Source of the DNA: Amoebidium appalachense
Lineage: Eukaryota; Ichthyosporea
Length of the DNA stretch: 64,000 nucleotides
Assembly (NCBI GenBank): GCA_963693365.1
Contig: CAVNZM010000013.1
Coordinates: 8,990,001 to 9,054,000 of the forward strand
Direction of reading: 5' to 3'
The notes beneath the pieces are model-generated. The model worked only from the letters and a program-made list of their open reading frames with translations, was not told where the DNA came from and made no database searches. The stretch's first letter is position 1. Each line of letters begins with the position of its first letter. This document shows positions 1-19,390 of this stretch, piece after piece. The position numbers and the translations under genes were made by a program.

Positions 1-848
1 TATTGATATGCTCAAAATATTATTTTATTTTTTTATTATGAAGGAGAATCTTGGTTCCAAAATGCAAATTGGTACCCAAATATACCATTTATTATACTTT
101 TGTTTTTTTATTCAAACACTGCTATAATTCAAAATTAATTCTGGTTAACTTGCAGCTTGCTCAAGTTGAGTATCACATGATTTCACATCATTGGAAGATA
201 AATGGATTTTCGCTTGGCCGAGACTGGGTCTAGGGGGCTGGCTGTCGAGCCAGTTTCATACGAGTCACAGTTGGGGCAGAATATTCATACGTATACACGG
301 GCGGGCACGCATGAACACGGGTGTGGGTGCTAGAAGTATATGTTAATAATATAGTATTTTTACCCATTATTGCACCTATGGTTAGTTTCATTGACGGCTA
401 CCCGCGATCTCAAGACAGTTTGAGTGCAGGTGGCCTGATGATCATGCACCCCCCCATGGTGTACACCCACGAAACAGTATATATTGGGTGATGCAGAGGC
501 CATTGGTATAATTATATGCTATTTTTTGGTGGTCACACACAACACGCACACATACACGCGCACACACACGCACACACACGCGCACACACACACACAGACG
601 CACAGACGCACAGACGCACAGACACACTCGCACATCCTTGCATTAGCTGTCGTCGTATTTCACCACCCCTGAGTGCCTCGCAATTGGGGTTGCTGACCTT
701 TTAGTTTACGATAACTTGTTGGGAGTACGTGGCACCCGCTCGGAAATGGTGCGTTCTTTCGCACACGCCCACTAGCACACTAGCACACAGACACACGCAC
801 TTTCACGTGACTTGTTACACCACGGGCTCACCATTCCCACTCGGCACC
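1..848. other. Upstream flank, no gene seen
   Basis: AT-rich, apparently unique sequence to about 530, then a degenerate (CA)n/(CACG)n stretch at roughly 537-632. No reading frame here has protein-like composition; the frames through the CA tract encode only His/Thr or Cys/Val repeats. The last 150 bases are presumably promoter and 5' leader of the glycosyltransferase gene starting at 849; a TCACGTGA palindrome lies at 803-810, about 40 bases before the start codon. Confidence 0.6.
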
Positions 849-2772
849 ATGCCTTCCACCCGGCCCCTTCGTAAAGTGCTCACGTGCCGCCATGGCTGCT
901 TCAAAGGTATTTCGCTGTTCACGGTCTTCCTCTGTCTGTGCCTGGCCCTGTTTTTCTTCTCTGTGCTGCACGGCTTCACGTATGCAGTGACCCTCAACAT
1001 CGTCGACGAACGAATCACCCGCCTGAAGCACGAGACAGCCCTGGACAAGCGAGAGGCGGGCTACACCCTCACACGGCAGGCTAGGAAGTGTGTTGTTGCC
1101 GTGGTTGAGGAGACGAGCAACCACCCAGACCTGGCCCGGGCAGCCCTCGAGACTTGGGTGCCCGACACACTGACCACTTGTGACGTCATATTTGTGCTGC
1201 CTGGGGATAGTGCGGTGAAAGGGGGGGTCCTAAGGGCTGGCCTGCCTGTGGTGGTGCACGGTGGGGGGGGTTTTGACGGTGACGTTGCAGCGTGGCTGTA
1301 TCTGTCGGCCCACCACTACGACTACATGCTGCTGGCCAGGGCACACACATACGTCAATGCAGACATGCTGGGGGACAGTCTGCAGGCACTGCCTGAAGTG
1401 CCTAAGGGCCTGTTCGGCCTGCCCAATACGACAATAGCTGAAAATTCAGGTGGGGGGGGTTTCAGTTGTGTAAGACACGGGTATGTCATAGGCAGGCACA
1501 CGGCAGCGGAACGGGGAGAAGAGCTGAGGTTGTGCCAGGGGAATGGGACCTGTGCTGGGGTGCTAGAGAGCCTTTCCTGTGAAAAGCCCTTCTTCCCGAT
1601 AGAGCATGTCGAGTGGGAGGTCACCATAGACCAGGGCGCCATGTTCACCCCCGGCACCAGGAGGTGCAAAGATATTCCCAACACGCCCCCCTGCTGCTTT
1701 CTTTGAGGCCCTTTTTGTGTCCCCGCTGAATACACCTCCCGAACTTCGTAACTTTTACAGACAGGTCACCAGGGGGCTCCGACCCACCCTCCCATACAAT
1801 GTGTCTTGCGCTATCAGCGACAAAGCCACGTGCCAGGCAGTAGTCCCCCTATACCGCAAGACGTGTGTAAACAACCCCTCGCACCAGCTCACCCTCAACC
1901 ATGACTATCGGCCCGAATGTCCAGCCCCTGAGGCCGAGGACCCAACGTCGTTCAACATTCCCGCATTTGTTTTGAGTTTAGACACCCCCGAGGCCACGGA
2001 GAATTTCGACACGGTGAGGAAACTATTCCAAGCCGCAAGGATGAAGAACATCAATCGGTTTTCTGCAACCAAGGGCAGTGCCATATACACGCCGGCGGTG
2101 ATCGAGCAGATGAACACAACACTCAAGGCCGGGGAGTTGGGCTACATCGACTCCATGCGCCGAGTGTTTGTGTATGCGCTGCAGAAGAACATACCGCGCA
2201 TAGTTGTCTTGGACGATGATGCACTGCCACACAAGCAGTTTGCCCGCAAATGGGCACAGATCATGCGTGAGCCCCGCTGTGGGGGGCACCTGTGGACGAG
2301 CGACAGGGGAGGCATCCTGCTGCTGGGGTCTACGGTGTGGGTCACGGGCAGCTATCCAAAGTGGAGCAAGAAGTACTACGGAGGGTGGAAAATGGCTGAC
2401 GCAGACATTCGTAACGCCACACGAAATTTCGGCCGGGTAGCAGGTGGGCCGTCCATGTGCTTCAACGCCAACCCGCAGACAATGGGCTCGTTTGCAGCCG
2501 TCTACCACCGAGCAGTGTATGCGGCCATTCTCGAGTGGATCGAGGAGGCGCAGGGCAAGAAGCCTTTTGATTGGGTCTTTGGCGAGCTGGGTGCCTCAGG
2601 GTACATTGTGCGGGCAGCATTCCCCCACTTGGTGGTGCCGGACCTCACCCACAAAAGCACCGTGGACCCCACACGGGGCACCAATGTGCCCTTGCAGAGG
2701 CGGGCACAGATCCACAAGTGGGTGTACAGCCGCTACTGCAGGGACCCGGGGGAGTGTGCCAAGGGCACGTAG
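849..2772 (+). CDS. GT31-like/GT25 fusion glycosyltransferase, copy 1, with frame change
   Basis: Intronless paralog of the gene at 6408. The ATG at 849 (context CACCATGC) opens a short basic tail, then a hydrophobic signal anchor at about residues 20-44, as in type II Golgi glycosyltransferases. The first half (to about 1680) aligns with the Fringe/GT31-like half of copy 2, but the DxD region is changed: copy 2 has KIDGDSYVN, this copy has LLARAHTYVN. The second half (about 1750-2772) is a GT25 (LPS-glycosyltransferase-type) domain with FVLSLD, ELGYIDSMRR, VVLDDDALP and FDWVFGEL. The two halves are in different frames: frame 1 stops at TGA 1704-1706 and homology resumes one base over. Either one extra C in the C6 run at 1686-1691, or a +1 frameshift at CTT-TGA (1701-1706), joins them. 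Without one of these only a GT31-like pseudoenzyme would be made. It may be a decaying duplicate, a sequencing error or a recoded gene. Confidence 0.8.
1181..1188. promoter_or_regulatory. TGACGTCA palindrome (CRE-type octamer), one of ten
   Basis: Perfect TGACGTCA inside the coding sequence of glycosyltransferase copy 1. The others start at 4898, 31602, 35040, 40453, 42508, 44063, 51913, 58903 and 61777. In animals, plants and fungi this is a bZIP (CREB/ATF/TGA) binding site. Its position inside exons means a regulatory role cannot be assumed for every copy. Confidence 0.35.
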
Positions 2773-6407
<3,635 letters not shown>

Positions 6408-8411
6408 ATGGCAGCCAAGGGGTCTCTTAGGACCCCCCACCTCACCCGGCGGGCCAGGCACACGCTGCTTGTGGTGGTGGCCCTGCTGGCCCTGTGTGTG
6501 TTCCTGTTCAGTGACACCACCTACAGTGTGCGGGCAGTGGTTTACTCGACCGTCAACCGTAGGAATGTGTTTCTTAAGTACGAGCTGGACATAGAGAGCG
6601 AAGATGGCACCCCCCACCCGTTTGTGCATGACTATCCACCCACTATCCCGGGCAAGGGCGCCGGCAGGTGCTTTCTAGGCGTGGCCTCGTCCATACCCCT
6701 GCTAAGCACACTCTCAAAGGCAGCTCTGGAAACATGGGTGGTGCCCGTGTCAGAACTCTGCGACATTCGCTTTTTCGTGGGTCAGGGAGATATACCCCCG
6801 GAACAGCACGAGATATATGCGGGGAGGATAGTGCAGCTGGCCGTGGCGGACGACTACCCGCCCATCGACAAGGTGTTTGGCATGTGGAGCTACATGCACT
6901 CACAGAGGCACCTCTACCAGTGGTTCGGCAAAATAGACGGGGACTCGTATGTGAATGCTGCGCAGTTTGCACGGCTACTCGAGCACCTGAAGGACAAGAG
7001 GACGGGGTACTACGGGGTGAGGGGCTACGGCATAGATGAGCAGAGGGACCAGCTGGGGCTCAGACAGCCCTACTGCCTGGGCCTGGGCCACATGGTGGGG
7101 GTCGATACGCTGGCCCACATAGGACCCCACCTGGCCCAGTGCTCTAGGGGAAATGTTTCGCTTTGGGACGACGTGGAGCTGGGGCGGTGCCTCGACTACT
7201 TTGCGGACCTGCCGTGCAGCCAGAGCCCCGTGCTGTTCGAGCACCTGTACTACCAGACTGTGGGCCAGCACATAGTGCCCTCCTCGTGGATGAACGCCAG
7301 CGTCGAGACGAACACTATTGCTTACAAGCCCATCCGCTCCACCTTCCCCGAGATACCAAACAGGAGAATGTATTCCGCAGCCGTCATACACCCCCTTAAG
7401 CGCCCCGAGTTCTTCTACCGTTTCCACCGGCAGGTCACCCAATACCTCAGACCCCCCCTGCCTGACCTTCTCAACCCGCACAAATGTCGCGACCTTCAGG
7501 AGGGGGTGTGCATGCAGGCAGTGTCGGAGTATCGCAAGACGTGTGTGCATAATCCGTCTGTGCAGCTGGAGATGAACAATATCCATAAAAGGGAATGCCC
7601 CGCACCCTCAGCCGAGGAGCACATAGACACTAACATCCCCACCTTCGTCCTGTCTCTCGATGCCCCCCAGGCCGCTGAGCGCTTTGCCAACCTTAGCAAG
7701 ATCCTACACCGCCATGGGGTGTTTGATGTGCGGCGGTTCTTTGCCACCAACGGGAAGGCTGTGTTTGCAAACGTAACGGGTACCCTCAAGCCCGGGGAGC
7801 TGGGCTATGTGGACACCATGCGGCGCATCATCAGGGAGGCACGTGACCTGGGCCTGCAGCGCATCATCATCCTTGATGACGACGCTATGCCCCACGTGGA
7901 CTTTGGAAGAAAACTGCGGCAGGCGCTAAATGACAGGCGGTGTGGCAACCACATGTTCACTAGGGACCAGGGGGGGGTCGTAATGCTCGGGTGCACAATT
8001 TACTCCAACGGCACATATCCGAGATACAACGACAGGTGGCTGGGTGGATGGAATTTGGCGGATGCAGATAGGAAAAACCACACGGCGAGGAGGGCCCATG
8101 CGCAGTGCTTCAACGTCAACCGCATGGTGGTGGGGTCCTATGCGGCCATGTACCATCGCAGCACCTATGACACCATCCTCCAATGGCTGGAGGACACACG
8201 TGGCCAGACGCCATTTGATTGGGTGTACCACGAATTAGCCAAAAAAGGCTATATTGTGCGGTCGCTCTTTCCTAATTTGGTGGTGCCGGACATCAACCAT
8301 CCATCCACCACAGACCCCGAGCGGCCGGACGAGACAAGGAGCCCACTGGAGAGGGCCAAGGTGCACAGGTGGGACTTTAAAAAGTACTGCGGCAACCCGG
8401 CAAAGTGCTAG
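6408..8411 (+). CDS. GT31/Fringe-like plus GT25 fusion glycosyltransferase, copy 2
   Basis: Single open frame of 667 residues, no introns. The ATG at 6408 is followed by a basic stretch and one hydrophobic segment (about residues 19-36), giving a type II Golgi topology. Residues about 80-330 resemble GT31/Fringe-type transferases: KAALETWV, then KIDGDSYVN, whose DGD (residues 177-179) fits the metal and nucleotide-sugar binding DxD motif. Residues about 405-660 are a GT25-type domain with PTFVLSLD, ELGYVDTMRR, IIILDDDAMP (DDD 490-492), GGVVMLG and FDWVYHEL. GT25 members transfer hexoses onto lipooligosaccharide in bacteria or onto collagen hydroxylysine in animals; the acceptor here is unknown. 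The two catalytic modules suggest consecutive sugar additions to one glycan (inference). Many NxS/T sites fit a lumenal protein. It is a tandem duplicate of the gene at 849. Lack of introns, next to intron-dense genes, suggests retroposition or transfer. Confidence 0.87.
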   Translation: MAAKGSLRTPHLTRRARHTLLVVVALLALCVFLFSDTTYSVRAVVYSTVNRRNVFLKYELDIESEDGTPHPFVHDYPPTIPGKGAGRCFLGVASSIPLLSTLSKAALETWVVPVSELCDIRFFVGQGDIPPEQHEIYAGRIVQLAVADDYPPIDKVFGMWSYMHSQRHLYQWFGKIDGDSYVNAAQFARLLEHLKDKRTGYYGVRGYGIDEQRDQLGLRQPYCLGLGHMVGVDTLAHIGPHLAQCSRGNVSLWDDVELGRCLDYFADLPCSQSPVLFEHLYYQTVGQHIVPSSWMNASVETNTIAYKPIRSTFPEIPNRRMYSAAVIHPLKRPEFFYRFHRQVTQYLRPPLPDLLNPHKCRDLQEGVCMQAVSEYRKTCVHNPSVQLEMNNIHKRECPAPSAEEHIDTNIPTFVLSLDAPQAAERFANLSKILHRHGVFDVRRFFATNGKAVFANVTGTLKPGELGYVDTMRRIIREARDLGLQRIIILDDDAMPHVDFGRKLRQALNDRRCGNHMFTRDQGGVVMLGCTIYSNGTYPRYNDRWLGGWNLADADRKNHTARRAHAQCFNVNRMVVGSYAAMYHRSTYDTILQWLEDTRGQTPFDWVYHELAKKGYIVRSLFPNLVVPDINHPSTTDPERPDETRSPLERAKVHRWDFKKYCGNPAKC

Positions 8412-8782
8412 CCAATAGCACTGGGGGATATGTAGCCTTATATAGTGTGTGTCTGTATAGATGAGTCACGGGATTGTTTAGCTCCTCATTTGAGTAGGCC
8501 CCCCTGTCCCCACCATACGTGCCCCCCCCCCCCCCCCCCCCCCTTCCCCCCCCCCTCCCCCCCAAAGCGGCAAATGCCCAACAGCCCCCCTGCTGCAGAA
8601 GCATGGGCAGACACGTAGCCTCAATGCGCCGTAGCGACGCCTTCAGTAGTATATTTTGAAGACCATTAGATGAATGACAGTGCACATATGTGATGTAAAA
8701 TATAATGCATGTATATGATTGGTAAATATCGTTTAAATACATATAGGATGGGGCTGGCCCCCAAGCACGTACTGGACACTGA

Positions 8783-8786
<4 letters not shown>

Positions 8787-8830
<44 letters not shown>

Positions 8831-8875
8831 AAGAAAGAAAGAAAGAAAGAAAGAAAGAGAGAAAAAAAGAAAGGC
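8787..8875. repeat. Composite C(n)A(n)(GAAA)n tract
   Basis: About 33 C, then 12 A, then GAAA repeats. The same C-run-then-A-run junction, or its complement T-run-then-G-run, recurs many times in this window. Confidence 0.9.
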
Positions 8876-9191
8876 AAGCACACGAAGATAATCACCAAAC
8901 TCAACCCAGCCAATCAACTGCTTAGTTATAATGCGAGAAGTTTGAAACGCAGTGAATGCAACGGTGGTGGTGCGAGTGTGTGGTGTGTGTGTCTGTGTGT
9001 AAGGGGGGGTGCACGGTACAACTTACGAAGTACACATTCCGACAAAACAATGCAACACACTTATGTAAGACGTACATATATAATACTCGTTATAAGCATA
9101 AACCCGGGGGGGGAAGGTGTTAGGAGGGGGAAGGGGAGGGGAGGGGCGGGGGGAGGGGGGGGGGGGGAGGGGGAATTTCTGGTGCCAATAA

Positions 9192-9223
<32 letters not shown>

Positions 9224-10626
9224 ACACACACGTACGCGCGCACGCACGCACGCACGCATGCACGCAGACACGCACGCACACACGCATGCACGAACACACA
9301 CACACACACACGCACACACGCACATGCGTACACACGTACGTACACACACCACACCATCATCACCACCACCACCAACACCTCACCCGCACACCCACACGCA
9401 CACAGCTTTGGGGCTCCCGATCTTCGTTTCTTATTACGAATACCCCCGTTACCACTGGGTTCTTGCAGGTTGCAATTCGTTTGTGCAACTCTGCACCCAG
9501 TCACTTGCCTTCCTTGTTTCAATCATAATAGATGGCTATCATAGGGATGGCACGGGAAGAGGAAAGAAAGAAGGGGAACAGGAAAAAAAGAAAGAAGGAA
9601 CAAAGGTAAGAAACATTTGATAGATAGAAAGAAAAAAAATCCGTAGAGAAAGAAAAGAAACTAACCAACGTCGGAAATAAACGAAAACTCGAAGAAACAA
9701 GGGAAGAAAGAATGACAGAACAGAAAGGCAACGGTTTCTTTTTGACAACACACAGTGAGTTGTTGATATCCATCACGATGATAGCATGAACGTGTAGCCT
9801 TGATGGGGTCGAGGCGGGCAAGGCCGCCCCATTGGGTGGGGAGGGGGGGGGGGGGGGGGGGGGGGTGAGGGGGAGAGAAAGGGGGGGGGGGGGGGGGGGG
9901 GGGGGGGGGATTTGGGGGAATTCTTCATAGCCTGAGATGAATCTTAAGACTATTCGTATGCCGGGATGCCTCTACCTCATTGCATCCATTGATGCAGCGG
10001 TATTTCCTAGCTATAGGCCTGACACGCCATATGCCATACATGTGCAGGCACACGCACACTTTCCACACACAAATGTGCATGCCTCATGCCTGCTTGCACC
10101 ATCCATCTTGGAGCCATCGACGGAGCAACTGCCAAGTGATGGTAATGTCACTCTCTCCGGAGCACTCAAAGGCTGGCCGGAACGCACTAGAACACCCTAG
10201 TACATGCCAGCGCATAGAAAGATGGTGCCAGACTGTCGCATTAGCCACGTGGCAATCACATGGTGCCTGGCAAGGAACACCGTTGCCTTCCGCTTGAACT
10301 TAATTGATAACTGCCATTTATGGTTATGGAAAGAGACATGTGGTTGGATGCACAGCAATAGCACGCCAAGCTGCAACACAGAGCGGGAGCAAAGCCAACG
10401 TCAAATTTGCCATATGGAAATCAAAGTTGCAATTACAAGCGTTGGAGATGTCAGCTTTTTTCAAAGCCATAGCTTTTCGGTTCAATTGGGAGGGCTTTTC
10501 GTTACAGAATAACAGGAATGTAAAAGGAATGTAAAAATAATACAAAATTCGTGATTCTCAAATGCCAGCTGGCTGTATACAGCTGCGTGCTGAGTTTGGG
10601 ATATGATACCAATAAGCAAGCTGAAA

Positions 10627-10659
<33 letters not shown>

Positions 10660-10803
10660 ACATAGGTAGATAAGCATACATCATACGTCACAGATGCTTG
10701 GCGAGCATAAAAAGGACACATTTGATTGGCTGGCTAGGACGAACAATTCAAGTATTGTTAACTGCCCATCCACCGATAGCCTGTTAGTGGTGGTGGTGGT
10801 GCT

Positions 10804-10843
<40 letters not shown>

Positions 10844-10906
10844 CTGGGATAGATTACAGTCCACATTCATGGTTTGCAACACAACAAAATGCAAACCTGA
10901 AAAGAT

Positions 10907-11156
<250 letters not shown>

Positions 11157-11355
11157 TAGCATCCGGAAAGAGTTTCATGGTAAGGCCGTGCATGGGCATT
11201 GAATGTCTGTGCGGCCCATTATTTTTCAATAAAAAAAAGGTGTAAACGCTGCAGATAAATTTGTGATCAAATGAGAACACACTTGAAGTAGCCTTGCTCC
11301 CCTTTTACATTGTTCAAACTGTAACAAACGAAGCCCTGGTCATCTCAGGCTCGAT

Positions 11356-11491
<136 letters not shown>

Positions 11492-11796
11492 ACACGTGTG
11501 TGCGAGGAAGGGGTTGGCATGTGAAAAAACCCGGCAACATTCTTTTGAAATATCTTTAATTAATCATCAATTTACTTAGTTGTCCCGCACCCTTCTGATT
11601 GGTCAATATCTCTAAATTCCTTCAACACCTCGCTGTCTAGCGGCATCTTTAGAAAAAAAAAAAACAACGTCTAAAATCTAAAATCATGCATTATGCCCCT
11701 GTGTTGCGCCCTTCACATGTCTACTTTCCGCTCATTCCTACACCCAACCACACCCAAACTAAAACACCTTCACCCCATATCTTGGCCCCCCACCCT

Positions 11797-15791
<3,995 letters not shown>

Positions 15792-15824
15792 CTGTAAAAG
15801 AACCCGATCAGTTGCTATATGAAA

Positions 15825-16461
<637 letters not shown>

Positions 16462-16476
16462 GCAACAGTGTATCTG

Positions 16477-16583
<107 letters not shown>

Positions 16584-16844
16584 ATACAAGTGTAGGTGTG
16601 TGGATATGGGGGTGGGTGGACAGGCAGGCGGCGGGGTGGCTTGGGGGTTTGCCATGGAAGTCAGCTGCCTGAAGGAAAAAACGAAATCCCGCGCGGACGT
16701 GACGGGGTGGGTGGGTGGGTGGGTGGTGGTGATTGGGAGAGGGGAGGGGGGGAACAAAGATTTCCGAGAGAAGGAAGCCTATATAGGAAAATAACACACA
16801 GATAAGCACCGCAGATAGGGATGGGGGAAAGGGGGTGGGGGGGT

Positions 16845-16880
<36 letters not shown>

Positions 16881-17682
16881 GAGGAGAAGAGAGAGAGAGA
16901 GACCAGGGGGGACGGGGGGCGGCGGCGGCGGGGGGAGGGGGGGGGGGGGGGGGAAGGGGGGGGGAGGGGGAGGATATGGGGGAAAGAGAAGGGAAGCACT
17001 ATCACAGGGGAAACATTGGCCGGAAGAAGGGGGTGAGGAGAACAGGGAGCGGGAGAGAAGGAGAGGGAGAGGTGGAGGAGAAAGGTAGAGGAGAGACAGA
17101 GAAGGACGGACAGGCACTCTCTCACACACGTACAGGGAATGATATAGAGTGGCAGGGTGGGTGCCCAGGGGGGGAAGGGGGGGGGGGGGGAGGGGAGAGG
17201 AGGGGGAAGGGGGGGAGGGGGGGGGAAGGGGTAGAGAGAAGAAAGAGGACAAGCTGGGACGTATGCGTACATCAGTGTGTGCAAGGGTATACATGTGTGT
17301 GAATGTTGTGTTTGTGTGTGTGCATGTGTGACAGTGTCAGTGTGGGTACACGTGTACGACACACACACACACAGAGAGAGAGAGAAGAGGCACAGAGAGG
17401 GAGAGGGAGAGAGCGCTAGAGCGGCAGGGAGGGAGGGAGGGAGGGGGGGGGGGGGGGGGGGGAGGGGGAGGGAGGGAGAGGGAGAAAAGCGGGGGGAAGA
17501 GGGGGGGGAGGTGTGTGTACTGCGTGCGCGAGCGCAAGCGAGTGTGTGTCTGCGCGTAAGTCGAGGGATTTGTGACGGCATACACGTGCAACTTGGCGTC
17601 GTGTGTGTGCACGTGTGCATACGTTTGTTCAGCCTAGGTGTGTGCCCTTTGTTTCTGCCTGCCTGTCGGTGTCTGTGTGGAT

Positions 17683-17862
17683 GGGTGCAAGGGTGGGTGT
17701 TGACCAGCCGGTGTGCCCTTAGCCCGTCCTGGCAAGTGAGCACGTGCCCGTTTGTACACCTGCTTGTCAGAGGTCTGACAAGCAGGTGTACAAACGGGCA
17801 CGTGCACACTTGCCTGGACGGGCTACGGACACACCGGCTGGCCAACACCCACCCTTGCACCC
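17683..17862. repeat. Fold-back, ~89-bp arms
   Basis: 17683-17771 is matched by the reverse complement of 17774-17862 with a two-base centre and a handful of mismatches. The inner 27 or so bases (CCCGTTTGTACACCTGCTTG and neighbours) are perfect. Confidence 0.93.
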
Positions 17863-17864
17863 AA

Positions 17865-18030
17865 CCCTGCCTCCACTCTGCAAAGTTCAGTATCTCTCCC
17901 GCAAGCCTTGGCTTTAAGCTCAGGATTCAGGCTATCATGAGTTCGTGCTACGCCCGAGCCTCAAGCTACGCCCGAGCCTCAACCCAAGGCTTGAGGGAGA
18001 GATACTGACCTTTGCAAAGTGGAGGCAGGG
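17865..18030. repeat. Second fold-back, ~50-bp arms
   Basis: The left arm (CTGCCTCCACTCTGCAAAG onward, to about 17917) pairs with the right arm (about 17980-18030, ending CTTTGCAAAGTGGAGGCAG). The spacer holds two direct copies of GCTACGCCCGAGCCTCAA. It abuts the first fold-back. Confidence 0.9.
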
Positions 18031-18326
18031 CGGGTATGCATAGCCAGCATTGTCGTTAATTGGCCCGCCCTCTGGAGTGCCCCCAGCCGGCCCAGGAGCC
18101 TGGTGCTGTTAAATAACGCCATGTCTACCGGCACATACCGCTCTGTGTACAGCTTAGGCGTGCAGCACACGTGAAACCAGCCCCGGCAGTATGAGCCAGT
18201 AGTACTCAGCCTCCAGTGTCCAGTCGGACCTCGACGTCGGGCGTCGTCTAGCCTGCAGACTGCCGCAGTGCCGGTGCCCGGCGGCGGTGGTTCAATGGTT
18301 TGTACTGAATAGCCAATCAGAAACAA
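17979..18326 (-). CDS. Possible coding remnant or exon, unidentified
   Basis: A GC-rich 115-codon frame on the minus strand with mixed, protein-like composition (RGWFHVCCTPKLYTERYVPV, then DMALFNSTRLLGRLG). A plausible acceptor (TCTGCAG) lies near 18252, so the coding part could be an exon of about 180 bases. I recognise no family, and other frames in the same stretch are also open for short distances. Its downstream end runs into a fold-back. It may equally be non-coding. Confidence 0.2.
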   Translation of the reverse strand: MFLIGYSVQTIEPPPPGTGTAAVCRLDDARRRGPTGHWRLSTTGSYCRGWFHVCCTPKLYTERYVPVDMALFNSTRLLGRLGALQRAGQLTTMLAMHTRPASTLQRSVSLPQALG

Positions 18327-19237
18327 AGACGAATGAAAGGGTTCATCTTAAGACCATACATGGAAATGTTCTTAGTTCAGGGTTTTAAACTAGCATGGCC
18401 CATTACAGCGCTAAGTTAGCGGGTACTGTAGCTACTGTTTCATTATACTAGTGGTGAACAATAGGCTTATACCAAGATTTTGTTATAAGGTTTAATAAAT
18501 AAGAAAATCTATGTTGGAAAATGGGCTTGTCACAGAGAGTTTTAGAAATTCAGTGGAGTCCATATCATATGATGTGCAGGATGTGCGAACAATTAGTAGC
18601 CCTGTAAAATACCAATTTCGAAAGTGACCAATAACATGGCTACCCTGTTACATCATGATGAGCAAATGCTGATATCATGGAAAGACACTGTGACTTTTAT
18701 CCAATTAAGAATAAATACTTAAAAGTGCTCTATATATTATTATCATCATTTTTGTTAGATCATTTTTGGTAAAGTAGTTTGTCGGTCAATTTATAGCATT
18801 AAAACAAATATGATAGGTATGATAGGGTTATTATGTTATCAATGGCGTATAAGTACACAAAAAAATAAGGGCTGTAACAAAATATCGAGCATTTGAGGCT
18901 AAAACAAAACAACCAATCATGGTTGTCCACCGCACTCTGCTCATTGGCGTATGAAGAATTCAGCATAGAAAACCTTCCTGAGATGGGGTTCATTATTCTT
19001 CTCATATATATATAACAAAAATAAATATTGACAAAGACTATAAAAGTACAAAAAAGACCAAAAAAGAAATGCAAGAAGGCCATTTTTGAATATCAAGAGG
19101 TTTGATTCTATATTAGATTGATCTAATAATAAAAGCATGTGGTGCCTATGCAAGCTCTGCTATAAACCTCGTTTTTGATCGACTGTATTTTTCACTAAAG
19201 GTATCCCCTAATTTGATCTCCGAGAGTATGAGCCAAG

Positions 19238-19244
19238 TATAAAT
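19238..19244 (+). promoter_or_regulatory. TATA-like box upstream of YccF gene
   Basis: GTATAAAT about 150 bases before the start codon, followed by GTGTCAGTCTGTGTCAGTCT repeats typical of a leader. A CT-rich tract ending in TTTACAG at 19385 could be the acceptor of a 5' UTR intron. Confidence 0.35.
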
Positions 19245-19390
19245 TCTAGACTCGACCAGTTTCAGTGTCAGTCTGTGTCAGTCTCAGTCTGTCTGGCGCT
19301 GCCCATCGGAGAGTACGCAGCCTAGTACTACAGTTCCAGGGCTTTCTGTATCGTCAGCTTCTTTCTCCACTTTCTTCACTTTACAGCAGA

